Positions 11,735-20,947 are shown, counted from the stretch's first letter. The stretch is DNA of 64,000 nt from Serpula lacrymans var. lacrymans S7.9 (GCF_000218685.1 NW_006763297.1:62001-126000), one strand, 5' to 3'. Notes: a model not told the origin generated them from the sequence alone. Translations and numbers: made by a program.

Positions 11735-13470
11735 GCCTTTGCGCCACACAGGCACAGTGCCACGTGGAATAGTAATTAATATTGCCCTTTTCGAACTTGT
11801 GGCTGATCAGCACCACCTCTATTAGGCAATCCAGTCACGCTCACCTTTGCTTTTCCATCCGGTACTTTCCGCGTTTCGGCATTTCGGCAAATTTTTGCGT
11901 CGCCACTGGCTACACATTGCATCGCGCCCTCGCTTTTGTCGTTTCCCTTACTCCCCTTCCTTTGCCTAGCCCCACCATGGGCCCCTTCCTCTCCTTTTTA
12001 TTCTCACCTGATGGTCGTTTCTGGATCCCCATTCTAATCCACTTTTCCGTCACCTCCACCCTCCTCCTCCTCATCTTATTTGCACCCCCACCATTTCTGA
12101 TGTCACCACTTCCTATCCGCTTCCGTCGCCAATCCGTTGACTACCACGTGCCACTGCTGATATCAGCAAAGCCCCGGCGGCCGGTTCAAATAGGGCAACA
12201 GGTCCATCTTTATGATGTCGATCTGCCATCATATACTATCAAAACATCGGTCGCTCGTCTTGCCTGGTTGGAGCGTGGGTGGGTAGTTTTTGAGCTGGAG
12301 AAGGTTCATCCCCTTGCGTCGCCCATGTTCATCGCTGTCCCACTCACTTGGGTACACTTATCTTTTGTCCATTGTCTTCGCTACAGCTACACCTATCACA
12401 CGCTGCCTGGGACTCACTTGTTCCAAATTGGAACTACTCCTCTCCCTCCCTCGTTTGATCAGGTGGTCCAACACAACCAGTCCATTGGTAAGGCCATGGA
12501 ACTGTCGGATTTGGACTAGGTGGTGGACCGGTGGCTCCAGTTTCTTTTTCTTCAGCAGAACATTCATTTACAGTGCAATTATTTTGATTTTTGAATCATT
12601 TTTATGGACACATATTTTTTAGAATGCCTGACTGACAATAAAGGAACTGTGTTGATACTGATAGTGTTTTGCCTTGCCCTTTTTTTACTGCATCTTCCCA
12701 TGACATCATGATTTTCCTGCTCTCTTTTTGCTATTGGACTTTACTTTATGGCTGTACAAACCTGTGACATTACTCACAGCATTCATTGTTCTATCCCTTT
12801 CTTTTCCTTTTTTTGACAATCTTATCCTGTACTACCTACGCTGGATTCATCAGCGTACATTCCTTCCTTCATGTTCTTTCTCATTCTTTTTGCACAGCTA
12901 TACTGTGCATAGCCTACTTTTCTTTTACTATATAAACCCCTGTATTTTACCTTGTAAAAAGGAACAAGAACTCCAATCCAGACTTCTTCTCTACTCTCAA
13001 GTTCACTACTCTGCTACTTGTGATCCAGTGTGGTCACAACACTTCCCACTTCTACCACTGTCAACTGCTGTCATCGTCACTTCCCACTTTTGAAGTCATT
13101 GTCATCCCTTTCGATTAGAGTCCTTCTGAGCACTATAGTTTGTGCATCAGGAGCCTGCTATCACTGGGAACCTCGACATATTGTTGTTCTCAAACCTACC
13201 TTGTGCTACAATTAGCAAGGTAGTGCTCATCTATACTCGTCACTAAGCCCCTATCTTCTATCAATTCAACTATCCCTCCTCCTCAAAACCCACACTCATA
13301 CATCGCTGGGTTTTACTTTGAAGGATCCTCATATATACCACCCCACGAACAACCAGAGCACCCACTGTTCTAGGAGGCAAAGCCCATAAACAAGTTCCGT
13401 GGAATCTGGGAGGATTGTGTGTTAGTTTGTTTTTGTGTGTGGTTTTCTAACAACAGTTCTCATCATCGAC
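11735..13470 (+). repeat. 1.7-kb dispersed repeat, copy 2
   Basis: It is the same unit as 407-2146, in direct orientation 11.3 kb away. It carries the intact 180-aa ORF, the AATAAA signal near 12640, the tatataaa box near 12930 and the same terminal segment around 13380-13470. It runs directly into Plavaka transposase sequence, so it may be that element's 5' part. Confidence 0.8.
11977..12519 (+). CDS. repeat-borne hypothetical protein, 180 aa
   Basis: This single open frame starts at an ATG in strong context (ccaccATGG) within the 1.7-kb repeat. The first 45 residues are hydrophobic and proline-rich (a segment TSTLLLLILFAPPPFL could be a membrane anchor). The remainder is mixed and ends VVQHNQSIGKAMELSDLD. 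An upstream extension in the same frame lacks an ATG. The second copy at 647-1189 has the same length but carries a stop. No domain is recognised; a transposon-borne protein or a chance ORF in a conserved repeat are both possible. Confidence 0.4.
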   Translation: MGPFLSFLFSPDGRFWIPILIHFSVTSTLLLLILFAPPPFLMSPLPIRFRRQSVDYHVPLLISAKPRRPVQIGQQVHLYDVDLPSYTIKTSVARLAWLERGWVVFELEKVHPLASPMFIAVPLTWVHLSFVHCLRYSYTYHTLPGTHLFQIGTTPLPPSFDQVVQHNQSIGKAMELSDLD

Positions 13471-13969
13471 ACCGGTGAGGCTATGTCATGCGGAGACAAG
13501 GTTCACAGGGTTATACATCCTGGCATTCCCATCAAGTGTGTCAACCGTGAGGAAGGCTGTGCCATTACAACTACTCGAGCAGCTCTTGCCAATTATCCAT
13601 GTCCAACATGCTTGGTTCACCATAACGACTGACACAAGATCCATCAAATATTTGAGGCAAGATCAACTGAGACTATGAGGCAAGTTTGTCAAGTTTATAT
13701 TGACTCTATTTGGGCACCAACAAAAAGCGAGGCCCAGAAAATATTACAAGACCACGGATTGCATGCAACAGTGGTACACCAATCGTTTTCTTTTTAATTC
13801 ATGTCTACTCAACTTAATTACACAGAATCTTTTCTGGTCTATGAAATTCTCCAACCCTTACAAATCCATAGCGTATGACAAACTCCATTCAGATGACCTT
13901 GGGAAATGGGGCAAGCACTTATGGCCTTTGCTTTTGAATGTTTTAACCGAAGATGGCAACAAAGGGTGC
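13440..13969 (+). pseudogene. Plavaka-type transposase, 5' part (interrupted by Ty3 insertion)
   Basis: The translated frames show the hallmarks of the CACTA-related Plavaka transposases of mushrooms: a GCAITTTRAALANYPCPTC segment with CxxC, then HKIHQIFEARSTETMRQV, then SNPYKSIAYDKLHSDDLGKWGKHLW. The frame is broken by an in-frame TGA after LVHHND and needs an intron or shift near 13790-13830. The coding sequence is then cut at 13969 by insertion of the chromodomain Ty3 element and resumes at 20948. The pieces cannot make a functional transposase. Confidence 0.75.
13965..13969. repeat. 5-bp target-site duplication, left
   Basis: GGTGC lies directly outside the left LTR and recurs at 20943-20947 outside the right LTR, as expected for Ty3 integrase. 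Confidence 0.95.
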
Positions 13970-14310
13970 TGTAAAGACCCTAGCTGTATGCCGGTGACCC
14001 GAGCAGCGTAGGACTTAAATCTCAACAAGTGTTCAGACAAGCAAGTATAAAAGAGTAAATCTACAACTGGGGTATGTACATGGATATCGTGCTAGTTATA
14101 TAGGAAAGAGCATGAGGCTACGGTGAGGTATGACGTAGCGTATTGGTAACTAACATGTGTATGTAGTGAGGCTGATTGGTAATGTGTATTACTAATAGAT
14201 CACGTGATACTTGATAAGATTAGATCAGAGAGAGATTAGATAAGGTGAAACAAGAGTCTCTATCTCTCGATTAGATAAGAAAGCTGAGTCAGATGGGTAC
14301 GATCGTGACA
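13970..14310 (-). repeat. 3' LTR of the chromovirus
   Basis: It is 341 bp and matches 20602-20942. The visible differences are c/t near 14089 and a/g near 14106. The end of the pol frame runs 86 bp into this LTR. Confidence 0.97.
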
Positions 14311-17300
14311 TTACCCCCTCCTTAGGACTTTCGTCCCGAAAGTGAGAGTCTAGTTTGCCCGTTTCCCAATTGTATAGTGATTTTCGAATTCTAGTTGGAA
14401 TAGTAAAGTTTTTGAAGGTTTGATAGTTTAAAGTAAATTCTATCCTTCGAGGTGCACTAGGGTTTTTGTTATGAAACTGTTTTACAAGTTTCGATGAATG
14501 TTTCAGGTTTGACTCGGTTTCCCATGTGCGATCCTCTTTAGGAAAGTCTTTCCAATGTACTAAGTATTCTAGTTTCCCACGTTTCAATCGTGAGTCTAGA
14601 ACCTCTTCTACTTCGTATTCTTTAATTCCGTCCACTATCACCGGTGGTGCGGTTTTTGGTTTTTTCTGTGTTTCGAATTCGGGTTCTCTGAATGGTGTTA
14701 GCAGTTTCTCGTTAAAAACCGGATGTATGTTCTTCCATCGTCCGGGAAGTTTCAGCTTATAGGCTCCTTCGCCCATTTTCTTTTCGATGGAAAAGGGTCC
14801 GTGTCTTTTATCGTCGAGTTTTTTTGCAGGTCTATCGGTAGTAATATGTTCTGCTTCAACATATACCTTGTCGCCTTCTTTGTAAAGGATAGCCTCTCTT
14901 TTCCCTTTATCGTACTGTTTTTTCATGTTTTCTGCTGCTTTTACCAGCGATTTTTCTGCTTCTTTCCTCGTCTCTTCCATCCTCTTCACAAACTCTTCCG
15001 CACTTTCCGTCTTCACCGTACTTCTAATTCCCTTCGCGACTTTCGGATGTTGTCCGGAATTTAGGAAGAAGGGGCTATAACCAGTTGCGGAGTGTGATTT
15101 GTTGTTGTATGAAAATTCCGCTAATGGTAGCCATTCTGCCCAATCCGTTTGTTTATGGTTTACGAATATTCTGAGATACTGTTCTATCTCTTGGTTAATT
15201 CGTTCCGTTTGTCCGTCTGTCTGTGGGTGATAAGCGGTCGAGGGATTTCCTTTTATCCCGAGGAGTTTGTAGAGATCTTTCATGAAATTGGAGACGTATT
15301 GCGGTCCCCTATCTGAGATGATCTTCTCTGGTATGCCATGATTTCTAAAGACATTGTCTCTAAATAATCTGGCTACTCCTTCCGACGTCACTTTGTCATA
15401 AGTCGGCATGACTTTTATCATCTTCGAGAATCTATCTACCACTACGAGTATCATGTTATAACCGAGAGATTCCGGTAATGGTCCGATTAGGTCTGTGGTA
15501 ATGATTTCCCATGGTCTGGTTGGGATTTCATTTGGGTGTAACGGTGCCGCTTTCTTTTGATGGTTAATCTTAGTGCGTTGACACGTTTCACAGCCTTCTA
15601 TGTACTTCCGGATATCTCTGTCCAAGTACGGCCACCAATACCATCTAGTTACCAGTTCTTTGGTTTTATACTGTCCGGGGTGTCCTGCTACCGTGGAATC
15701 ATGGTTTTCTTTAATGATATGTTCTCGTAATTTCCCGTCTTTGGGAATATAGATCCTCCCTTTGAAGATCAACATCTCATCCTCCATCCAAATTCCTTTC
15801 TCTCTGTCTTCTCCTTTCTCTATCATCTTCCGCGCTACTTCATCTACGTTCATCATTCTTTTGCAAATCCATTTGTACAATTCCACTGCATCGGCTGATT
15901 GCTCTGCCATGCGTTGTCTTTCATTGTGTGAAATCATCATACGGAAATGTTCTGCTTTTAGAACGATTACGTCTTCATTGTCATCCACCCCCCTTTCATG
16001 GTCTGCTCGTCTCGAGAGAAGATCTGCTTTGATGTGTTTTGTTCCTGGAATGTGGTGGAGCGTAAAGTGGTAGTTGCTCAATTCCATAACCCATCTAGCT
16101 TGTCGTCTGTTGAGCTTTTGAGGTTGTTTGTAATATAGGAGATTCTGGTGGTCTGTCCAGATCTCAAACACCTCTTTTGCGTCAACGAGATAATGTCTCC
16201 ACTTGTCTAATGCAGTCATTATGGCTAGTAGTTCTTTATCGTAGATCTCGTAATTGAGCTCTGTGGGGTTTAGCGCTTTTGAGAGATATGCAATAGGTTT
16301 CCATTTCCCATCTTGCATCTGTGATAGAACTGCTCCCATCGCGTAATCGCTGCTATCAGCTTCAATTTTAAATTGTCCGTCATCGGTAGGTAAGGCAAGT
16401 ACTGGAGTCGATCCGACACGGGTTTTTAATCCGTTAAAGGCGTCGATCTGTTCCTGTTCCCACACGAACTCTACTTTCCCGGTCAATTTTGTTAACGGCT
16501 TGGCGATCAACCCAAAGCCTTCGATGAATCTTCTATAGAAGTTTACGAAACCCAAGAATGCTTGTACTTCCTTTTTGGATTTGCATTCTGGCCATTCCAT
16601 AATTCCTTTTACTTTAACTGGATCCATGCGGATTTCATTTTCTGAAATGATGAGACCTAAGTACTCTGTCGAGGTCTCTTCGAAATCGCATTTTTCGGGT
16701 TTCAAGTAAAAGTTGTTCTTCCTTAAGATGTCTAACACTCTGCGCGTCATTGCGCGGTGTTCTTCAATCGTTCTTGTGAAGATCATGATGTCGTCGAGGT
16801 ATATTACTACCTTTCCGTCATCAATCAAATCTTTAAACAGCGCATTCATCATCGTTTGAAATGTTGCTGGTGAATTCGTGAGTCCGAAGAACATCACTAA
16901 CGGTTCAAAGAGCCCCCTATTCGTTCTGAAGGCTGCTTTGTGTTCATCTCCATCCTTGATACGGATATTGTTGTATCCCCATCTGATATCTAACTTTGTA
17001 AAGTATTTCGCGCCTCTGAGCTTGTCTACAAGTTCATTTATCAGAGGTAGCGGGTATCTATTCTTGATGGTGATATCATTCAATCTCCGGTAGTCTTGGA
17101 CAGGTCTAAGTTTTCCATCTTTCTTTTTGATGAAGAAGAACGGTGATGCGAATTGTGATTTGGAAGGTCTAATTCTTCCTGATTCAAGGTTTTTGTTTAT
17201 GAACGCATCTAGTTGTTCTTGTTCTCCTAAAGCTAATGGATAACATTTGCAGTCCAGAGTGTGATCGCCTGGGATGAGTTCTATGGCATGATCCCATTGG

Positions 17301-18715
17301 CGTCTCTCTGGCAGTGCATCGAATGACTCCTTATCGAATACGTCTTTGTAATCGTGGAGATGTTTTGGAACTATTTTTTCGAATCCTCCTTCTTTCTGAT
17401 CTTTACCAGCGGCTTCGGCGAGCTTCTGAGCTGTTGTGCCTTGTGCCCTAATGTGGTAGTAATGATCGTCAATAGAAGTATCTTCATAGTTCATTAGATT
17501 CACTTGGATCAGCTGATCCCCATCTGAGCGATCTACTTCCGAAAAGTATGTGTCAGGGTCTTCTTCCGGATCAAGGAAGTCAACCTGTCGTTTACATTCT
17601 TTCGGGCATCTATCAAAGTTCAACTCCGACTTTTTCCAATCTATAGTGGGATTGTGCTTCGTTAACCACTCATGTCCGAGGAACATGCGTCCACTCCCTA
17701 AGCTTGTTACGGCGAAGTGAATGTTTTCTTCGTGGTCTCCTATGCTCATCCGTAGTTCTATAAATTCTTTGATAGCACCGTCTTTGTTAAGCGTGCCATC
17801 AGCATTGTATACTGGAATTGGTCTCGGTATCTTCTTTGTTTCATATTTTTGTTCTTTTACGAACGTAGAGTCTATGCAACTCCCCGTACATCCACTATCT
17901 AGGAGAGCTTCGATCGTCGTTGATCGATTTGTGTCAAGAGTTGTAAGTCTGCAAGAAATGTTCATCTGGTTTCCTTGCGTTCCCCTAATGTACTTTTTCG
18001 GGGTGTGTAACTCTAATAGAGCAAGTTCTGCTTCGTGCAGTGTTAATGCATTCAGCTCTCGTATTGTCTCTATTGTGACTTCTCTACTTCTTTTTTGGTG
18101 CGTCCAGATATTGAGAATACCAATGGATCTTTCTTCCTTTTGGTCTCGTAATCTTTCTGCAACCCAAAGTGGCGTCCATGCCGCTGTCAGCCTTTGTCTC
18201 TCTTTGTGGTCTAGGTTTTTATTAGAGGTGTTCCTGACCTCTTTGGAACTGGTCGAACCATCAGTTACATCAGTGCTTCCCAATTGAGTCACTGCTTTCT
18301 GTGGTTCCGTTGTTTCCAATGAAGTGCTACCCGATTGAGTCACTTCCTTCACAAATTCTTTTACTGCGCTTTTCTCTTTCGAGCGCGCCGTGATCTTTTC
18401 AGAACTGGTCGAACCATCAGTTACATCAGTGCTTCCCAATTGAGTCACTGCTTTCTGTGGTTCTGTTGTTTCTGAAGTTTTAGGGATCTTTTTAACCCGT
18501 TCCCTGTTCAGGTTCACATCTCTTTTTGTTTCTTTCTCTTTTAATCTCAGATCTGCTGCGTCTTTGGCCAATGCAATATCATTTTCATGATCTGTACTAA
18601 TACAACTCGTGGTAGACGGCAGACAAGAATCTTCGATCGAAAGAGAGGAGAAACTATTTACAAAACTTTTGTCCTTAGGCGCAGCCGGTTGATGTGTTAC
18701 CGCTGGCCTCTTCAA
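14225..18715 (-). CDS. pol: Ty3 chromovirus Pol polyprotein
   Basis: The open frame of about 1496 codons has no ATG at its beginning. It starts at the frameshift point (TTG at 18713-18715) and is most likely made as a Gag-Pol fusion. Domain order: a linker with a 24-residue duplication; aspartic protease (ALLDSGCTGSC, DSG near 273-275); reverse transcriptase with YLDD near 637; RNase H (EADSSDYAMGAVL, IWTDHQNLLY); integrase with an HHCC zinc region (HDSTVAGH, CETCQRTK) and DDE core (TTDLIGPLP, SDRGPQYVS, TERINQEIEQYL); and a C-terminal chromodomain (EYLVHWKDFPKEDRTWE) that in this clade targets integration to chromatin. No internal stop is seen. The last 29 codons lie in the LTR. Identification is secure. 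Confidence 0.96.
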   Translation of the reverse strand: MKRPAVTHQPAAPKDKSFVNSFSSLSIEDSCLPSTTSCISTDHENDIALAKDAADLRLKEKETKRDVNLNRERVKKIPKTSETTEPQKAVTQLGSTDVTDGSTSSEKITARSKEKSAVKEFVKEVTQSGSTSLETTEPQKAVTQLGSTDVTDGSTSSKEVRNTSNKNLDHKERQRLTAAWTPLWVAERLRDQKEERSIGILNIWTHQKRSREVTIETIRELNALTLHEAELALLELHTPKKYIRGTQGNQMNISCRLTTLDTNRSTTIEALLDSGCTGSCIDSTFVKEQKYETKKIPRPIPVYNADGTLNKDGAIKEFIELRMSIGDHEENIHFAVTSLGSGRMFLGHEWLTKHNPTIDWKKSELNFDRCPKECKRQVDFLDPEEDPDTYFSEVDRSDGDQLIQVNLMNYEDTSIDDHYYHIRAQGTTAQKLAEAAGKDQKEGGFEKIVPKHLHDYKDVFDKESFDALPERRQWDHAIELIPGDHTLDCKCYPLALGEQEQLDAFINKNLESGRIRPSKSQFASPFFFIKKKDGKLRPVQDYRRLNDITIKNRYPLPLINELVDKLRGAKYFTKLDIRWGYNNIRIKDGDEHKAAFRTNRGLFEPLVMFFGLTNSPATFQTMMNALFKDLIDDGKVVIYLDDIMIFTRTIEEHRAMTRRVLDILRKNNFYLKPEKCDFEETSTEYLGLIISENEIRMDPVKVKGIMEWPECKSKKEVQAFLGFVNFYRRFIEGFGLIAKPLTKLTGKVEFVWEQEQIDAFNGLKTRVGSTPVLALPTDDGQFKIEADSSDYAMGAVLSQMQDGKWKPIAYLSKALNPTELNYEIYDKELLAIMTALDKWRHYLVDAKEVFEIWTDHQNLLYYKQPQKLNRRQARWVMELSNYHFTLHHIPGTKHIKADLLSRRADHERGVDDNEDVIVLKAEHFRMMISHNERQRMAEQSADAVELYKWICKRMMNVDEVARKMIEKGEDREKGIWMEDEMLIFKGRIYIPKDGKLREHIIKENHDSTVAGHPGQYKTKELVTRWYWWPYLDRDIRKYIEGCETCQRTKINHQKKAAPLHPNEIPTRPWEIITTDLIGPLPESLGYNMILVVVDRFSKMIKVMPTYDKVTSEGVARLFRDNVFRNHGIPEKIISDRGPQYVSNFMKDLYKLLGIKGNPSTAYHPQTDGQTERINQEIEQYLRIFVNHKQTDWAEWLPLAEFSYNNKSHSATGYSPFFLNSGQHPKVAKGIRSTVKTESAEEFVKRMEETRKEAEKSLVKAAENMKKQYDKGKREAILYKEGDKVYVEAEHITTDRPAKKLDDKRHGPFSIEKKMGEGAYKLKLPGRWKNIHPVFNEKLLTPFREPEFETQKKPKTAPPVIVDGIKEYEVEEVLDSRLKRGKLEYLVHWKDFPKEDRTWETESNLKHSSKLVKQFHNKNPSAPRRIEFTLNYQTFKNFTIPTRIRKSLYNWETGKLDSHFRDESPKEGVMSRSYPSDSAFLSNREIETLVSPYLISL
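14311..14326 (-). other. polypurine tract (plus-strand primer)
   Basis: On the - strand the bases next to the 3' LTR are purine-rich (CTAAGGAGGGGGTAA). This is the standard place and composition for second-strand priming. The tract also encodes part of the pol C-terminus. Confidence 0.8.
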
Positions 18716-18721
18716 AAACCC
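18712..18721 (-). promoter_or_regulatory. -1 ribosomal frameshift site between gag and pol
   Basis: On the - strand the gag frame ends CAG GGT TTT TGA. The seven bases G GGT TTT match the X XXY YYZ slippery pattern in the correct phase, directly before the gag stop. A -1 slip moves ribosomes into TTG AAG AGG, the first codons of pol. Whether a stimulatory hairpin follows was not computed. Confidence 0.75.
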
Positions 18722-19905
18722 TGGAGGACTTTTGCTCTTTCTTCTGCAGTCATCTTCTGCAGGAATTCTCTTACGTTAAACTGAGGCTTTGCTTGCGCCT
18801 CTTTCTTGCATTCGAAGGACCAATGTCCCTTTTCACCGCACCGGTAGCAAAGTCCCTTCTGTCGGTACTCTGCTTTGTCGACCTTCATGGGGTCACCGGA
18901 TTGGGTATATAGGTACCCGGTTGCATCCTTCTTTCTCTCGACCTTTGGTTCGGTCGTCTTTCCTCCTCCGTCTTGCTTCTTTCTCTCCGTACTCCTGAAG
19001 CTCTCTTTCTCCGCCTCTCGATGACGCCATAAGTAGTCAACGCGGATCAGTTCCTTCTTCCACTCTTCATAGTTGGCCGGCTCTCGGCCGCCGTATATCA
19101 CCTGATTGACCAGGGGTTCGTTCATATTCCTACGTAAAAGTGAAATGAGGAAATCCTCATTGGCTGCTTGGAGGTAACTAGCCTCCCTTCTCAGTTCTTC
19201 GAAATGTTTGAAGTGCTTCTCGGCCGTGTTCTTTCCTTGCCGCAAGATCATAATGTCGTTGCGGGCGGCGAGTTGCTCGTGAACGTTTTTGAACCGAGTC
19301 TCCATCTTTGTAGCGAACCACTCAAAATTCTCGTAAGTGGTTTTGATGCTTTCTCCTCGCATCCTTTTCTCCATCTTCGTCTCCATCCACTCTGTTCTGA
19401 AAGCAGCTGCTGCTCCTCCTGTCATGAAAGAAAGCACGTAAGCGATCTTTCTTCTTTCATCCGCGAAATATTCTTCGTCATCTTCAAAATTAAGCATCAA
19501 GGCTTCGCGGAAAGCCTTATACTTTTTTCGGTCTCCATCAAAGTTCTCAGGCTTCTGGAGAGCCGTTCTGGTTCTGTCTACGCGCTTCGGCTGCGTAGCG
19601 GGTGGCGGCGGTGCGGATGCGGCTGGAGCGGACGTAGAAGTATTCGACGTAGCTAACCTCAGCTTGGCTAGCAATTCGTCTACTTCTTCTTTGGCCTCTT
19701 TCAGCTGCGTTTCGTATAATTTGTGGAGCCTCCTCTGCTCCTGCTCTATCCTGGTCTGAACGTACTGTTCCAGTCCAGCTTCCTGCGATGTCGGGGGTTG
19801 GGGTTCTAAAGGCGGGAGCGCGTCCGACAATTCTCCCATCCCCATTTCTGGTGTGTCCCGCTCTTCGCGCGGACCTCGCCACTCTCCGAATCCTGCCGTC
19901 GTCAT
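18712..19905 (-). CDS. gag: Ty3 chromovirus Gag
   Basis: The 397-aa protein starts at the first ATG of the frame (MTTAGFGEW) and ends at the frameshift site. It contains an N-terminal coiled-coil-like segment (EQEQRRLHKLYETQLKEAKE, about 52-71), a retrotransposon Gag core (LQKPENFDGDRKKYKAFREA), and one CCHC zinc knuckle (CYRCGEKGHWSFEC, about 353-366) that binds nucleic acid. Gag forms the virus-like particle in which reverse transcription occurs. No break is seen. The pol frame overlaps its last codons in -1 register. Confidence 0.94.
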   Translation of the reverse strand: MTTAGFGEWRGPREERDTPEMGMGELSDALPPLEPQPPTSQEAGLEQYVQTRIEQEQRRLHKLYETQLKEAKEEVDELLAKLRLATSNTSTSAPAASAPPPPATQPKRVDRTRTALQKPENFDGDRKKYKAFREALMLNFEDDEEYFADERRKIAYVLSFMTGGAAAAFRTEWMETKMEKRMRGESIKTTYENFEWFATKMETRFKNVHEQLAARNDIMILRQGKNTAEKHFKHFEELRREASYLQAANEDFLISLLRRNMNEPLVNQVIYGGREPANYEEWKKELIRVDYLWRHREAEKESFRSTERKKQDGGGKTTEPKVERKKDATGYLYTQSGDPMKVDKAEYRQKGLCYRCGEKGHWSFECKKEAQAKPQFNVREFLQKMTAEERAKVLQGF

Positions 19906-20310
19906 GTTCTGGGTAGGGGGTGTGGTAACGTGTTCTGATCGGTTCTATCTCTGGGAATGTAAAATAGATTTCCCAGGCTATTCTGTTCTCGGAATGGAAG
20001 CGTTGTTCTGCTAACCACTCTTCGAAATCACCAGGTTGCATATACGAGAGTTCCCCGATGATAAATCGGATCAACACTTTCTCGAATAAGTTCAACCAGA
20101 CTATCTCTCTCTTTGAGTCAAGCGGTTCCTCTTCTGTCCTGCACTGACTATGTACGTAACTAATCTAATCTGTGATATCGGTGTTCTAATTGTATAGTAT
20201 CTGAGGTCCGAACGGTTGTCTCAGAGGTACCCAGCGAATAACCGCGTGCAGGTCTTTTCCGACTGGCGGACTCAAATGAGCGGCCTGGTCAGAAGCGTAC
20301 GGAAGTTACT

Positions 20311-20571
20311 TTAAACTAAGTAATACCTATTGGGCTCCACGCCGTCAAGGGTTCTAGCTACTGGGTTGGAAGGGGGAGTGAGAGGGATGTTAACAAACAA
20401 CTCTGTGGGTGAGACGTTGGCAGGAAAAAATGATGTGATGGTGTCGGGTCGGGTGATAGGTGTAGTGATGATAGTTTTTGTGAGGTGAACGTATAGTTTG
20501 GCAATGCCAAAGAGTATGAGTGCGATGAGGGGGAATAGGGTGATGATAAGAATAGCTATGATTTTGCTCAT
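20311..20571 (-). CDS. small hydrophobic leader ORF of the chromovirus
   Basis: An 86-codon ORF begins 31 bp inside the LTR boundary, upstream of gag. Residues 4-28 (IIAILIITLFPLIALILFGIA and following) would form one membrane helix, followed by a polar Thr/Pro-rich tail. It is not a known Ty3 product; envelope-like genes lie downstream of pol, not here. It could be a chance upstream ORF that lowers gag translation. Translation is unproven. Confidence 0.3.
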   Translation of the reverse strand: MSKIIAILIITLFPLIALILFGIAKLYVHLTKTIITTPITRPDTITSFFPANVSPTELFVNIPLTPPSNPVARTLDGVEPNRYYLV

Positions 20572-20589
20572 CAACAGGTGTCGTTTCCA

Positions 20590-20600
20590 AGTTGTAGATT
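20590..20600 (-). promoter_or_regulatory. primer binding site, self-priming type
   Basis: One base inside the 5' LTR edge the - strand reads AATCTACAACT. This is the exact complement of AGTTGTAGATT at 20700-20690, the predicted first 11 nt of the transcript. That is the arrangement of Tf1 and its sushi relatives, which prime from their own 5' end instead of a tRNA. Confidence 0.7.
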
Positions 20601-20601
20601 G

Positions 20602-20942
20602 TGTAAAGACCCTAGCTGTATGCCGGTGACCCGAGCAGCGTAGGACTTAAATCTCAACAAGTGTTCAGACAAGCAAGTATAAAAGAGTAAATCTACAACT
20701 GGGGTATGTACATGGATATTGTGCTAGTTATATAGGAAGGAGCATGAGGCTACGGTGAGGTATGACGTAGCGTATTGGTAACTAACATGTGTATGTAGTG
20801 AGGCTGATTGGTAATGTGTATTACTAATAGATCACGTGATACTTGATAAGATTAGATCAGAGAGAGATTAGATAAGGTGAAACAAGAGTCTCTATCTCTC
20901 GATTAGATAAGAAAGCTGAGTCAGATGGGTACGATCGTGACA
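20602..20942 (-). repeat. 5' LTR of the chromovirus
   Basis: 341 bp, TG...CA, nearly identical to 13970-14310. On the element strand, U3 would run 20942-20701 and R-U5 20700-20602. Confidence 0.97.
20700..20734 (-). promoter_or_regulatory. LTR promoter: TATA box and predicted transcript start
   Basis: TATATAA on the - strand at 20734-20728 lies 34 nt upstream of the A at 20700. That A begins the 11 nt complementary to the primer binding site. The spacing fits RNA polymerase II initiation. The start is inferred from spacing and complementarity. Confidence 0.65.
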
Positions 20943-20947
20943 GGTGC
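20943..20947. repeat. 5-bp target-site duplication, right
   Basis: GGTGC, matching 13965-13969. Confidence 0.95.

Larger units (their letters stand above)
19906..20601 (-). other. 5' leader of the chromovirus
   Basis: About 0.7 kb lies between the 5' LTR and gag, long for this class. It holds the primer binding site next to the LTR and the 86-codon hydrophobic ORF annotated separately. It also holds an open frame around 19904-20150 that encodes a plausible peptide (VWLNLFEKVLIRFIIGEL) in a different frame from gag and without an ATG at its beginning. Confidence 0.6.
13970..20942 (-). mobile_element. Ty3/mdg4 (Gypsy) chromovirus LTR retrotransposon, near-intact
   Basis: The 6.97-kb element lies on the - strand. 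It has two 341-bp LTRs (TG...CA ends), a perfect 5-bp target duplication, a polypurine tract, long open gag and pol frames, and an integrase with a C-terminal chromodomain. The LTRs differ at only two positions that I can see, so the insertion is recent in fungal terms. It sits inside the Plavaka transposase relic. Retained catalytic motifs and open frames suggest it was, or still is, able to move. Priming and frameshift signals are annotated separately. Confidence 0.97.

Noticed and set aside
17721..18287. 188-codon + strand frame opposite pol
   Set aside because: Antisense shadow of the protease-linker region of pol.
19547..19903. Minus-strand frame overlapping gag in another register
   Set aside because: Within gag it is a shadow of the real reading frame. 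Only the part upstream of gag was kept as a note.
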